Source of the DNA: Chryseobacterium lacus
GTDB lineage: Bacteria; Bacteroidota; Bacteroidia; Flavobacteriales; Weeksellaceae
DNA: 64,000 nucleotides
NCBI RefSeq assembly: GCF_003336205.1
Contig: NZ_QPIE01000006.1
Span: 1-64,000, forward strand
Reading direction: 5' to 3'
Made by a program: the position numbers and the translations under genes. Shown here piece after piece: positions 15,425-24,200 of the stretch. The notes below the pieces were generated by a model that worked only from the letters and a program-made list of their open reading frames with translations, searched no databases and was not told the origin of the DNA. The number at the start of each line of letters is the position of its first letter. Positions within the stretch are counted from its first letter, which is position 1.

Positions 15425-15490
15425 GCACAAAAATGACCGAAGTATTCCCCTCCTTCGGAGAGGAGGCGTCCGACGAAGGAGGGGGGGGTT
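15425..15490 (+). repeat. R1 element, copy 13 (degenerate right end)
   Basis: Left half and core are recognisable (CCCCTCCTTCGGAGAGGAGG), but the right end has become a G-run (GGAGGGGGGGG). It abuts the stop codon of the POT transporter gene. Confidence 0.75.
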
Positions 15491-15500
15491 ATAGAAGCTC

Positions 15501-17294
15501 TTACCGGATACCGTGCATCAATTTCTTCATGACCGGACTCAGCAGAATAGCGATTAATCCCATTCCCATCGGTACGACCGTAAATATGAGAAAGAAGGTT
15601 CCGATGGAATATTCATTTGAAATTTTATCGATCATTCCACCCATGGCTCCTGCCGATTTCTGCCCTACTGCTATGGCAAGATACCACACCCCGAACATAA
15701 ACCCGATCATGCGCGGCGGCACGAGTTTGCTGACATACGACAGTCCCAACGGCGACAGGCACAGTTCGCCCATGGTATGAAACAAATACGCCAGAATAAG
15801 GAAGATCATGCTCACTTTTGCCGTCATGGCTCCCTGCGGAATTTCCCACGCGCCGTATGCCAGAATACCAAAGCCGATACCCAAAAGGATGAGCCCGAAA
15901 CCGTACTTCATTCCTGCACTTGGATTGTATTTGCTTTCCCACCATTTGGAGAATAAAGGTGCCAAAGAAATAATAAAGAAGGAATTGAGGATCGCAAACC
16001 ACGATGCGTCAATGGTATTGCCCGGTTCGGAAAATTTATTGAACAACCTGAACAGTACCAAAGCCCAAATGCCGATGAAGGTAATTCCCAAAATGATATT
16101 GGAAACGCTGATTCTTTTAAAGGTCTGCCCGAAAAGTTTTAGCAGTACCCATGAAACGATGATGAGCGGAACTGTGGTGAGCAATGCATCGATAATTTTA
16201 AAGATCATAGCGGCAGAACCTTCCAGTTCGCGGTTGGTATAGCTGTCTGCGAAAATGGTCATGGATCCCAATGATTGTTCGAAAGCCATGAAAAAGAACA
16301 CGGTAAACAATCCACAAAAGCACACCGCGATAATTCTGTCACGGGTAATGGCGGAATACCTTGCGATCCGCGAAATGAGCAATATAAGGAAAGATACCAA
16401 TGCGAGCAGCACCACAAAACTGGTTCCGCTCAGGTTTCCTACGGTGAAAGGCAACAGGTTGATTTTTTCAATTTTTTCCAGCGGATCATTAAAAAGATAG
16501 AGCAATCCGCCAACGGCTGAAACAACGATAAGAACATAATCCAGCAGTTTGAAAGGATTTCTTTTGTCCGTAGCTTCGTTCACTACCACCGGGCCTCCTG
16601 CAATATCCGGAATTTCGTCGGCCACATCTTCTGCCTGCAGCATCTTGAGTTGTGACGGAGGCGCACCGATATTTCCAAAAATGGGTTTTGCAAGCCAGAA
16701 CTGAAGGCATCCCAACATCATGAAAATTCCAGCCAGACCGAATCCCCAGGACCAGCCGAAGTTTTCACCCAGATATCCGCACAGCATCATTCCGAAAAAC
16801 GCTCCGGCATTCACACCCATATAGAAAATGGTGTAAGCACCGTCTTTTTTCTCGTTTTTCCCTTTGTACATGGTGGAAATCATGGACGTAATATTCGGTT
16901 TAAAGAAACCTGTCCCAATCACCAGTAAAGCCAATCCAAGATAGAAAAAACCTTTGGTTTCCACCGCCATGGCAGCATGTCCCAGCGTCATGACAACACA
17001 GCCAATGACCACCGCCATACGATATCCCGTAAACTTGTCGGCAATATATCCTCCGACAAGTGGCGTTAAATAAAGAAGTGATCCGTAAGTTCCGATGAGT
17101 GCCAGCGCATTTTCGCGCGGCCATTCCCATCCCGGATTATCGGAGAGCAAACCTGCGGTAAGGAATAATACCAGGAGCACCCGCATTCCGTAGAAGGAAA
17201 AACGTTCCCACATTTCGGTGAAAAACAATACAAATAATGCCGAAGGATGGCCCAACACCTGAGAATCGAAAACAGAACCCTGCTGATTTTGCAT
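15501..17294 (-). CDS. POT/PTR-family peptide transporter
   Basis: A 597-residue proton-dependent oligopeptide transporter of the major facilitator superfamily. The family signature is at the N-terminus: FFTEMWERFSFYGMR (the E-x-x-E-R-F-x-Y-Y-like motif), then GGYIADKFTGYR and GTGFFKPNITSMIS. About 12-14 membrane segments can be seen. It should import di- and tripeptides with protons across the inner membrane. I place the start at 17294 (MQNQQGSVFDSQVLGHPSAL), because the 25 residues upstream (ending FGFSKIKS) are not family-like. The C-terminus ends KKLMHGIR, directly beside a degenerate R1 element, with no clear terminator of its own. Confidence 0.93.
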   Translation of the reverse strand: MQNQQGSVFDSQVLGHPSALFVLFFTEMWERFSFYGMRVLLVLFLTAGLLSDNPGWEWPRENALALIGTYGSLLYLTPLVGGYIADKFTGYRMAVVIGCVVMTLGHAAMAVETKGFFYLGLALLVIGTGFFKPNITSMISTMYKGKNEKKDGAYTIFYMGVNAGAFFGMMLCGYLGENFGWSWGFGLAGIFMMLGCLQFWLAKPIFGNIGAPPSQLKMLQAEDVADEIPDIAGGPVVVNEATDKRNPFKLLDYVLIVVSAVGGLLYLFNDPLEKIEKINLLPFTVGNLSGTSFVVLLALVSFLILLISRIARYSAITRDRIIAVCFCGLFTVFFFMAFEQSLGSMTIFADSYTNRELEGSAAMIFKIIDALLTTVPLIIVSWVLLKLFGQTFKRISVSNIILGITFIGIWALVLFRLFNKFSEPGNTIDASWFAILNSFFIISLAPLFSKWWESKYNPSAGMKYGFGLILLGIGFGILAYGAWEIPQGAMTAKVSMIFLILAYLFHTMGELCLSPLGLSYVSKLVPPRMIGFMFGVWYLAIAVGQKSAGAMGGMIDKISNEYSIGTFFLIFTVVPMGMGLIAILLSPVMKKLMHGIR

Positions 17295-17480
17295 ACTTTT
17301 AATTTTAGAAAAACCGAAAATAAAGAATTTTTTTGGAACAGAAAGAAAGAATGTGGATTTATAAAGCAATGCCTTCCGGTTAAGGGTATCTTACTTCTTT
17401 TGTAAAAAAGATCCCACACCCTTCGTTTCTCAGAAACAGCGGATGAGGGAATATCTTTTTTAGTATTTTTTTAGAGCCTG

Positions 17481-19886
17481 TTAGAATTCAAAAATAAATC
17501 CGAAATACGGCAGCGGTGTTGAGCCGTCATTTTCGCCATAATTCAGCTGATACACCTGATCATTCTGCGGCGCTCCCGGATTGGCAATAATTCCGTTTCC
17601 ATCAGCACCTCTTTCGAGCGCAATAACAGGCAGCCTGCTCGGGCTTTTGGAACCGTAGGCATTCACCACATCAACATAGAAAGTCATCTGCCATTTGCTG
17701 AAGATCCATTTCTTTTCAGCTCTGATGTCGAGCTGATGCACCACATTTCCGCGTTGGGAATTCAACAGCGCGTAATTGGACACCGGCGCGTTGGCAATAT
17801 TCCAGACGTTCACCAGCTGGCTTCTGGCGATGTCGTACGGTGTTTCCGGAAGGCCGGTCTGCATTCTGAACCTTGCGCCAATATTCCAGTTGCGGCTGAA
17901 GTATTTTCCACCTGTAAGGGAAACAATATGGCGACTATCCCAACTGGAAGGCTTCAAACTGCCGTTGATATCACTGAATCTGGAGTGTCCGAAAGTATAA
18001 GATGCGATTCCGTAGAAATCGTTCAGGGTTCTTTTCTGTGCGAGAATTTCAACACCATAGGTTTCCCCCACTCCTCTGCTGTCCAAAGGTTCGGCGCCTA
18101 CTACTCCGAAATCACCGCCCACATTGGCAAGGGAAATCCCGTTGCGAAGCGAGAAAGGATAGTTTTTGTATTTCTTGTAATAGGTTTCTGCCGTGATGCG
18201 CAGGTTGTTTTTTCCGTTAAATTCAATTCCTCCGACGATCTGCTCGTTTCGGATGTATTTCAACGTGTTCTGATTGATGAGATTTCCATTCTGAATAAAT
18301 CCTAACGCCGTATAGGAAGGCAACATGTGGTAGATTCCCCCGTTCAGGTTCAGGGCAAAACGCTCTGCAAAACGATATCTGGCGGAAATTCTGGGTGAAA
18401 ACTGTTCCAGAGGATTGGACGTGAGTTTTGAGTAATCGCTTCCATCGATTCTGAGTCCTCCGGAAAGTTCCAGTTTATTATCAAGCAGTTTCCGTGAACC
18501 CTGCAGATAGAACCCATATTGTGTCAGGTTGAGATCGGAAAGATAGTTATCGATCACCGGGCCGCTCTGGGTAATGATCCGCAAATCAGAATCATTGAAA
18601 TAACGGGCAAAGTTCACGTTCGTTCCGGCACTCAGCTGAAAATCGCCAAGGCGGAAGTTGCGGTCGACACGGATTTTATTTTCACTTTCCTGGGAGTGGT
18701 AACGGGTGAGGAGATTCGCTGGTGTTTCGATATTCCGGTAGTATTTCGTCGCCTTATTGTCCAGCATATTTCTGCTCCAGGTGAAGAGCCAGTTTCCGTT
18801 TTCTGCCAGGTGACGGTATCCGGCGCCAATGGTATAATTCCACTGCGGCGATACGGGAAGTCTTTCAATCAGAGTCTGATTGTTCAGCGTAGCTTTTGCA
18901 TTTTCATTAAATTTAAACTCGTCCAGAGCGCCTAATCCAATGAAATACAATTCATTTCCGTTTTTGAATTTCTTTGAAACCTTGAAAGTGGAATCATAAT
19001 AACTGGGCAGAAACGGCAATCCGATCGCTTTGAAAAGCAACTGGAGATTGGATTTCCTCACGCTGAAAAGCCCGGTCCAGCTTTGGTCTTTAGAAAGCGG
19101 GCCATCGGCCATCAGCTGCATATCATCCAGACCTATCACTGCTTTGTAACCGATTTTATCCTTACGCGCCTGTTTTAAATTAAATTCGAAAAGCGAAGAA
19201 AGCGTTCCGTTGCGTTTGGCGGGAAAAGCTCCGCTGTAGAAATCCACATCTTTAATAAAATCAATGGTAATCAAACCCCGCGGACCGCCGCTCGCTCCCT
19301 GAGTCTGAAAATGATTGATGACCGGAACCTCGATGCCGTCGATATAAAATTTATTTTCTGCTGAACTTCCGCCGCGAATAAAAAGGTCGTTTCGGAAGGT
19401 TGCCGTGGATCCTACTCCGGGGAGGGAAAGAATGGCTTTTGAAATATCACGGTTGGAACCGGCATTTTTCTGCACTTCTTCGCTGGTAATGTTTCGAAGG
19501 GACACCGGGCTTTCCGCTGTTGTTTTGTATACTCTGGCCGTGATGACCACCGTTTCAATTTCCTGTTCACTCGTGGTAGTTTTCTGAAGCCCGATGGAAA
19601 ACGTAAGGTTTTGGTTGGGAACCACGGAAATATCGTTCAGGGAGCCATTCTGATATCCTTCGGCGGAGATCTGAAAACTATAATTTCCTGCGGGCAAATC
19701 CGGTAGCAATACATTTCCTTCACCCGAAAATTCCTGTTTGGAGGAAGTGACTGTAACCGTCGCTGTTAAAGGTTTTTTCGAGAAATCATCAAAAACATTG
19801 ATGTTCAGGCTTCCGGTTTGGGCAGAAAAAATCGCTGCAAAAAATAGTGACAGGATGAATACCGTCCGGGTAAAAAGTGCAGTCAT
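17481..19886 (-). CDS. TonB-dependent outer-membrane receptor
   Basis: An 801-residue outer-membrane protein. A signal peptide (about residues 1-21, ending IFSAQ) is followed by a CarboxypepD-regulatory-like beta-sandwich (about 24-95, GSLNINVFDDFSKKPLTATV), then a plug domain (SREVQ-like region TSEEVQKNAGSNRDISKAIL, FIRGGSSAENKFYIDGIEV) and a long beta-barrel ending in aromatic FIFEF. Substrate unknown; no SusD partner or regulator lies nearby. A perfect leftward -7 box (TAATTTTG on the minus strand, 19910-19917) precedes the start. The POT transporter lies downstream on the same strand, about 190 bp away. Confidence 0.93.
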   Translation of the reverse strand: MTALFTRTVFILSLFFAAIFSAQTGSLNINVFDDFSKKPLTATVTVTSSKQEFSGEGNVLLPDLPAGNYSFQISAEGYQNGSLNDISVVPNQNLTFSIGLQKTTTSEQEIETVVITARVYKTTAESPVSLRNITSEEVQKNAGSNRDISKAILSLPGVGSTATFRNDLFIRGGSSAENKFYIDGIEVPVINHFQTQGASGGPRGLITIDFIKDVDFYSGAFPAKRNGTLSSLFEFNLKQARKDKIGYKAVIGLDDMQLMADGPLSKDQSWTGLFSVRKSNLQLLFKAIGLPFLPSYYDSTFKVSKKFKNGNELYFIGLGALDEFKFNENAKATLNNQTLIERLPVSPQWNYTIGAGYRHLAENGNWLFTWSRNMLDNKATKYYRNIETPANLLTRYHSQESENKIRVDRNFRLGDFQLSAGTNVNFARYFNDSDLRIITQSGPVIDNYLSDLNLTQYGFYLQGSRKLLDNKLELSGGLRIDGSDYSKLTSNPLEQFSPRISARYRFAERFALNLNGGIYHMLPSYTALGFIQNGNLINQNTLKYIRNEQIVGGIEFNGKNNLRITAETYYKKYKNYPFSLRNGISLANVGGDFGVVGAEPLDSRGVGETYGVEILAQKRTLNDFYGIASYTFGHSRFSDINGSLKPSSWDSRHIVSLTGGKYFSRNWNIGARFRMQTGLPETPYDIARSQLVNVWNIANAPVSNYALLNSQRGNVVHQLDIRAEKKWIFSKWQMTFYVDVVNAYGSKSPSRLPVIALERGADGNGIIANPGAPQNDQVYQLNYGENDGSTPLPYFGFIFEF

Positions 19887-19909
19887 AGGTGCTTTTATTT
19901 AAATGTAGG

Positions 19910-19917
19910 CAAAATTA
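19910..19917 (-). promoter_or_regulatory. -7 box of the TonB-dependent receptor gene
   Basis: CAAAATTA on the plus strand reads TAATTTTG leftward, a full match to TAnnTTTG, 24 bp before the start codon. Confidence 0.55.
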
Positions 19918-19958
19918 GGTGATCCTGATGAAATAATAAATATAAAGCACACAGGAAC

Positions 19959-20261
19959 TTATTCGTCGGTTAGGGATTCGTAATTATCGTCAGGATTTTG
20001 AAAGTTTTGGAGGATGCGGACGATATGAAGTGTGTCGTTTTCAATCCTGTAAATAAGCGTGTTGTGTCTTGTAATAAGTATTTTATGATATGGAGTATCT
20101 TCATATTTCTGAAAAACAACAACTCCTTCTATAATGGTTCTTATGCAGTTTTCCAAGGCCACCCCAAAATTCATAAGCACCGTTTCATTCCATTTATATA
20201 ACAGAAAATTTTCAATCGCCTCCAAATCCCGGAATGCGGTTTCGCTGTACTTAATTTGCAT
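19959..20261 (-). CDS. RelE/ParE-family toxin
   Basis: A 100-residue protein of the RelE/ParE toxin superfamily: MQIKYSETAFRDLEAIENFL at the start, then PYHKILITRHNTLIYRIEND and LHIVRILQNFQNPD, the usual last two strands. ParE-like members inhibit gyrase and RelE-like members cut mRNA; which applies here is open. I take the Met at 20261 as start. The ORF extends five codons further, but MQIKYSETAF is the natural family N-terminus and gives an 11-bp overlap with the upstream gene. The upstream gene is its likely antitoxin. Confidence 0.85.
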   Translation of the reverse strand: MQIKYSETAFRDLEAIENFLLYKWNETVLMNFGVALENCIRTIIEGVVVFQKYEDTPYHKILITRHNTLIYRIENDTLHIVRILQNFQNPDDNYESLTDE

Positions 20262-20586
20262 TTCTGTATGCCTCAATTCTTTTCCTCATCCTTTCCATTA
20301 CCTGCTCATGGGAATACACTCTTCCGTTTTTAAAATCTTCTTCCGCTTTTTTCAGTGATTCCAGGATTTCTTCTTTGGTTTCGTTGCGCCATTCTTTTAC
20401 TTCCACGGCTTTGGCGATTTCCAGAAGTTCCTCCGGAGTGAATTTTTTCTCTCTCAGTTTTCTGAAGAAAGTCGGTTTTTTAATGCCCGATTTTTCAATG
20501 ATATAGTTCATTTTGAACGGAGACTCTTTCAGAATCCGGTCGATATTATTCTGTATAAATATGAATTTTTTAATATCCGCTATCAT
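20251..20586 (-). CDS. Antitoxin partner with HTH-like segment
   Basis: A 111-residue protein whose gene overlaps the RelE/ParE-type toxin gene by 11 bp, antitoxin first. Residues 10-70 look like a helix-turn-helix (NYIIEKSGIKKPTFFRKLRE, then FTPEELLEIAKAVEV). The tail is a charged helix (EDFKNGRVYSHEQVMERMRK) similar to antitoxin ends that wrap RelE/ParE toxins. The longer ORF start (TTG at 20619) overlaps a -7 box, so the Met at 20586 is preferred. Identification as an antitoxin depends mostly on the overlap and the partner. Confidence 0.75.
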   Translation of the reverse strand: MIADIKKFIFIQNNIDRILKESPFKMNYIIEKSGIKKPTFFRKLREKKFTPEELLEIAKAVEVKEWRNETKEEILESLKKAEEDFKNGRVYSHEQVMERMRKRIEAYRNAN

Positions 20587-20616
20587 TTCATTTACTTTTA
20601 AAGTCAGTTTATGATA

Positions 20617-20624
20617 CAAATATA
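20617..20624 (-). promoter_or_regulatory. -7 box of the RelE/ParE-type toxin-antitoxin pair
   Basis: CAAATATA reads TATATTTG leftward, a perfect TAnnTTTG match. It lies 31 bp before the chosen start codon and argues against the longer TTG start. Confidence 0.6.
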
Positions 20625-20726
20625 GCTATTTATTGATACCTGAAACATTTATTTTTACCTTGATAAGCTCAATTGATTAAAATTACAGCGTCTCTTTCAA
20701 CACTTTAAGCTTATTACTGCATCTTG

Positions 20727-20879
20727 TTAAAAAAGACTTTCGTCGACAAAATTGGGCATCGTCACTTTTAAGTTCGGTTCTGCTTCCATCGCCCGATTGA
20801 TGGCGAAAATGGCTCCTTCAATTCTCGCCCATGATCTGCGGGAAATTCCGTTGTTCACGTCCCAGAACAGCATTGATTT
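20727..20879 (-). pseudogene. Duplicate of the hutU 3' end (fragment)
   Basis: On the minus strand this encodes KSMLFWDVNNGISRRSWAR, then IEGAIFAINRAMEAEPNLKV, ending TMPNFVDESLF and a stop. It matches the last ~50 residues of the hutU gene at 22039-24024 with only a few amino-acid changes (N to I, K to N, L to M, L to F). The DNA differs at about 17 of 144 positions by my count. No upstream part of hutU is present; homology stops at about 20879. The fragment and the true hutU end bracket the SecD-like gene. Confidence 0.85.
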
Positions 20880-20938
20880 TTTTTCGTTTCTTTTAATTGT
20901 AAGTTAGTAACTAATAGAAAACCATTAGGATTAGAAGA

Positions 20939-22027
20939 TTAGTCAATCGTTAAAGAATTTCTAAAAGTTTCAAACTTTACCAGTTCAAATAATTTTTGCC
21001 AGTTTTCCTCAAATAAATTTCCACTAATGAAAATACCATTTCTGATTTTTGACGATATATTCAGATTAGATATAAATTCAGAATTATCTGCAATAAATAT
21101 TTTTTTTCCAATATTTTGTTCAGAAATATTACTGAAAATTTCTTTTCCTTGGTCATCTGTGAAAATACTTAAATAAAAGTAATTATCTTTATAGATTTCT
21201 TTGTTTTGTTTAAAACTAATATTAAAACCAGTAATAGAATTGACCAAGTTTTTTTCCGAGTTACTGCTTTCACTAACAAAAAACAATTTTGAATAAACAT
21301 CGAAATCTTTGCCATTATCTAACAAAAAGATTGTTTTTTTTGTATCAAGACATTTTGATTGTTGGTATGATTTCTCAAAAAGCTGCGTAAAATCTTTGTA
21401 TACTAAAAGATAGTTTTTCTCTTTTTTCAAATAATTGTTTTCGAACATTTTATAATTTTCTTTAATAAAACAATTTTGAATAACTTCTAATTCATTTTCC
21501 TCAATTGCGTCGTGAAAAGACAATCGGTTTTTTTGAAAAATAATCTTTGCTTTTTTTAACTCTACTTTGTTAGCAAAACTAATTGAAAATTGATTATAAT
21601 CTTTTGTAATAATTTTAAAATCATTGATTGCAGAATCCAGTAATATAGTTTCTAAAAATTCAGAATTATAATTTACTTGGATTGCTTTTTTGAATAGGTT
21701 TAGTAAATTACCATTTTGCATTTCCAATGATAATGAATCATATTGTTTTTTCTCTAAATCTGAAAAATTGTTCTTTTCTTTTATACTAATTTTAAATTCA
21801 TCCTTTAAAACTGTATCCAAAACATTTAAATAATCACTATTAGGTGATTTTTGTATAACAGAGTCAGCTTTTCTGAAAGCATTTAGAACAAATTCATTTT
21901 TTGTATTATTCCGGAAAAAGTTGGAAAGAAAATATTTTTCATTGAATTTCATTTTCAAAACATAATTTGTTTGAGAGAAAAAAACATTGAAAACAAAAAA
22001 TGTACTTAAAAAATATATTTTTTTCAT
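20939..22027 (-). CDS. Secreted SecD periplasmic-domain-like protein
   Basis: A 362-residue protein with a signal peptide (about 1-18, IYFLSTFFVFNVFFSQ). The C-terminal ~65 residues resemble the P1 head subdomain of SecD/SecDF: FTDDQGKEIFSNISEQNIGK, then KIFIADNSEFISNL and ISGNLFEENWQKLFEL, corresponding to the SecD pattern of F-x-x-x-G, a NIGKxxA-like segment and ISGxF. No transmembrane SecD part exists, so this would be a free periplasmic or surface protein. The function is unknown. The gene is much more AT-rich than its neighbours, and the start codon is only 11 bp past the hutU stop codon, so it is probably read through from hutU. It sits between hutU and a duplicate of the hutU 3' end, a sign of insertion. 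Confidence 0.75.
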   Translation of the reverse strand: MKKIYFLSTFFVFNVFFSQTNYVLKMKFNEKYFLSNFFRNNTKNEFVLNAFRKADSVIQKSPNSDYLNVLDTVLKDEFKISIKEKNNFSDLEKKQYDSLSLEMQNGNLLNLFKKAIQVNYNSEFLETILLDSAINDFKIITKDYNQFSISFANKVELKKAKIIFQKNRLSFHDAIEENELEVIQNCFIKENYKMFENNYLKKEKNYLLVYKDFTQLFEKSYQQSKCLDTKKTIFLLDNGKDFDVYSKLFFVSESSNSEKNLVNSITGFNISFKQNKEIYKDNYFYLSIFTDDQGKEIFSNISEQNIGKKIFIADNSEFISNLNISSKIRNGIFISGNLFEENWQKLFELVKFETFRNSLTID

Positions 22028-22038
22028 TAGTAATTGTT

Positions 22039-24024
22039 TTATAACAAACTCTCATCCACAAAATTCGGCAGCGTCACTTTTAAGTTCGGTTCGGCTTCCA
22101 TCGCCCTTTTGATGGCGAAAATGGCTCCTTCATTTCTCGCCCAGCTTCTGCGGGAAATTCCGTTGTTTACATCCCAGAACAACATGGATTTCAGCCTTCT
22201 GCCGGCATCGTCACTACCGTCCAGCAACATCCCGAATCCGCCGTTGATCACTTCGCCCCAGCCTACTCCGCCACCGTTGTGAATAGACACCCAGGTAGCA
22301 CCGCGGAAACTGTCGCCAATAACGTTGTGAATGGCCATATCTGCCGTGAAGCGCGAACCGTCGTAAATATTGGATGTTTCACGGTAAGGTGAATCGGTTC
22401 CGGAAACATCATGATGATCGCGGCCTAAAACCACGGGACCAATTTCTGCGTTTCTAATGGCTTTGTTGAATGCTTCCGCAATTTTCATCCGTCCTTCGGC
22501 ATCCGCATAGAGAATTCTGGCCTGACTTCCGACGACCAGATTATTTTCCTGAGCGCCTTTAATCCACTGGATATTATCCGCCATTTGCTGCTGAATCTGT
22601 TCCGGTGAATTTTTCATCATTTCTTCTAAAATCTCACACGCCATAGCATCGGTTTTTCTTAAATCTTCCGGCTTTCCGCTGGCACAAACCCAACGGAACG
22701 GCCCGAAACCATAATCAAAACACATCGGACCCATGATATCCTGAACGTAACTCGGATACCTGAATTCCCGTCCCAGAGTGGGATTTTCTGCCATCACATC
22801 TGCTCCGGCACGGCTTGCTTCCAATAAAAAAGCGTTTCCGTAATCGAAGAAATAGGTACCTTTTTCTGTATGAAGATTAATCGCGGCGGCATGTCTCCGC
22901 AAACTTTCCTGCACTTTTTCTTTAAACAAATCCGGATTCTCAGCCATCATTTTATTGGAGTCTTCAAAAGAAATTCCCGCAGGGTAATAACCGCCTGCCC
23001 ATGGATTGTGAAGTGAAGTCTGATCCGATCCGATGTCGATTTTCAATCCCTCCTCTGCAAATTTCTCCCAGACTTCCACCACATTTCCGAGATAGGCCAA
23101 GGAAACCGTTTCTTTATTTTTCTGTGCGGTTCGCACTCTTTCTACCAATACCTCTATATCTTCATGAATTTCATCGATCCATTTCTGTTCGTGGCGAATG
23201 CGGGTGATTTTGGGATTCACTTCAGCGCACACGGTAATACAACCTGCGATATTTCCTGCTTTTGGTTGTGCTCCGGACATTCCGCCCAATCCTGAAGTCA
23301 CAAATAAGCCGCCTTTTGGTTCTTTACTGATTTTTCTGAAGGCATTCAGCACGGTAATCGTGGTTCCGTGTACGATTCCCTGCGGACCGATGTACATATA
23401 GCTTCCCGCGGTCATTTGTCCGTATTGTGAAACACCCAGTGCATTGAATTTCTCCCAGTCGTCGGGTTTTGAATAATTCGGGATGACCATTCCGTTGGTT
23501 ACCACTACTCTGGGTGCATCCTTATGCGAAGGGAACAATCCCATCGGATGACCGGAATACATAACGAGAGTCTGTTCATCGGTCATTTCCGACAGATATT
23601 TCATCGTAAGGAGGTATTGTGCCCAATTCTGAAATACGGCGCCGTTTCCTCCATACGTAATCAATTCGTGGGGATGCTGTGCGACGGCGTAATCCAGATT
23701 GTTATGAATCATCAGCATAATGGCTTTTGCCTGTTCTGATTTTCCCGGATATTCGGAAATGGGTCTGGCTTTCATCTCATACTCAGGCCGGAAACGATAC
23801 ATATAAATCCTTCCGTAATCTTCCAGCTCTTTTCGGAATTCCGCTATCAGTTCCGCATGAAATTTTGGTTCAAAATAGCGCAAAGCATTTCTGACGGCCA
23901 GTTTTTTCTCTTCATCAGTAAGAATTTCCTTGCGTTTCGGAGCGTGGTTGATTTGCGTTTCATACGGTTTGGGCTGTGGCAATTCGTTGGGAATACCCTG
24001 TTTTATCTGTTCCTGGAATGTCAT
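22039..24024 (-). CDS. hutU: Urocanate hydratase
   Basis: A 661-residue urocanase, the NAD+-dependent enzyme that converts urocanate to imidazolonepropionate in histidine breakdown. It is the longer form found in Bacteroidota and eukaryotes, about 100 residues more than the ~560-residue type. Landmarks are YGGNGAVFQNWAQYL, SGHPMGLFPSHKDAPRVVVT, TSGLGGMSGAQPKAGNIAGC (NAD site region), and GGVGWGEVINGGFGMLLDGS near the C-terminus. No hutH, hutI or hutG is in the window. An AT-rich gene follows 11 bp downstream on the same strand. Confidence 0.96.
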   Translation of the reverse strand: MTFQEQIKQGIPNELPQPKPYETQINHAPKRKEILTDEEKKLAVRNALRYFEPKFHAELIAEFRKELEDYGRIYMYRFRPEYEMKARPISEYPGKSEQAKAIMLMIHNNLDYAVAQHPHELITYGGNGAVFQNWAQYLLTMKYLSEMTDEQTLVMYSGHPMGLFPSHKDAPRVVVTNGMVIPNYSKPDDWEKFNALGVSQYGQMTAGSYMYIGPQGIVHGTTITVLNAFRKISKEPKGGLFVTSGLGGMSGAQPKAGNIAGCITVCAEVNPKITRIRHEQKWIDEIHEDIEVLVERVRTAQKNKETVSLAYLGNVVEVWEKFAEEGLKIDIGSDQTSLHNPWAGGYYPAGISFEDSNKMMAENPDLFKEKVQESLRRHAAAINLHTEKGTYFFDYGNAFLLEASRAGADVMAENPTLGREFRYPSYVQDIMGPMCFDYGFGPFRWVCASGKPEDLRKTDAMACEILEEMMKNSPEQIQQQMADNIQWIKGAQENNLVVGSQARILYADAEGRMKIAEAFNKAIRNAEIGPVVLGRDHHDVSGTDSPYRETSNIYDGSRFTADMAIHNVIGDSFRGATWVSIHNGGGVGWGEVINGGFGMLLDGSDDAGRRLKSMLFWDVNNGISRRSWARNEGAIFAIKRAMEAEPNLKVTLPNFVDESLL

Positions 24025-24150
24025 ATTCTAAATTAATTTGAGGGCATAAAGATACTAAAATGAATGTACTCCTGTACGGATTCCACCGGATCTCAGAACA
24101 AAATTGGAAGGGAAATTCACCTTTATGTTCCGCTTTTTCGTATAAATTAA

Positions 24151-24158
24151 TATATTTG
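24151..24158 (+). promoter_or_regulatory. -7 box of the DUF5362-like gene
   Basis: TATATTTG, a full TAnnTTTG match, 42 bp before the ATG at 24201. Confidence 0.55.
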
Positions 24159-24200
24159 AATCATAACATTTTTATTTCCGAAACCCATTAAACAAAATCT

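Larger units (their letters stand above)
15156..15500. repeat. Repeat-filled gap before the POT transporter 3' end
   Basis: No gene seen. The gap contains R1 copies 12 and 13 and short GGTTAATC and TTATTCAC octamers. This is the last dense repeat block in the window. Confidence 0.8.

Noticed and set aside
237-15490. The regular ~75-bp repeats as a CRISPR array
   Set aside because: Copies are hundreds to thousands of bases apart, spacers are not uniform, and no cas gene is in the window.
20587-20619. The TTG start giving 11 extra residues to the antitoxin gene at 20251
   Set aside because: A perfect -7 box lies over that codon, so it cannot be in the transcript.
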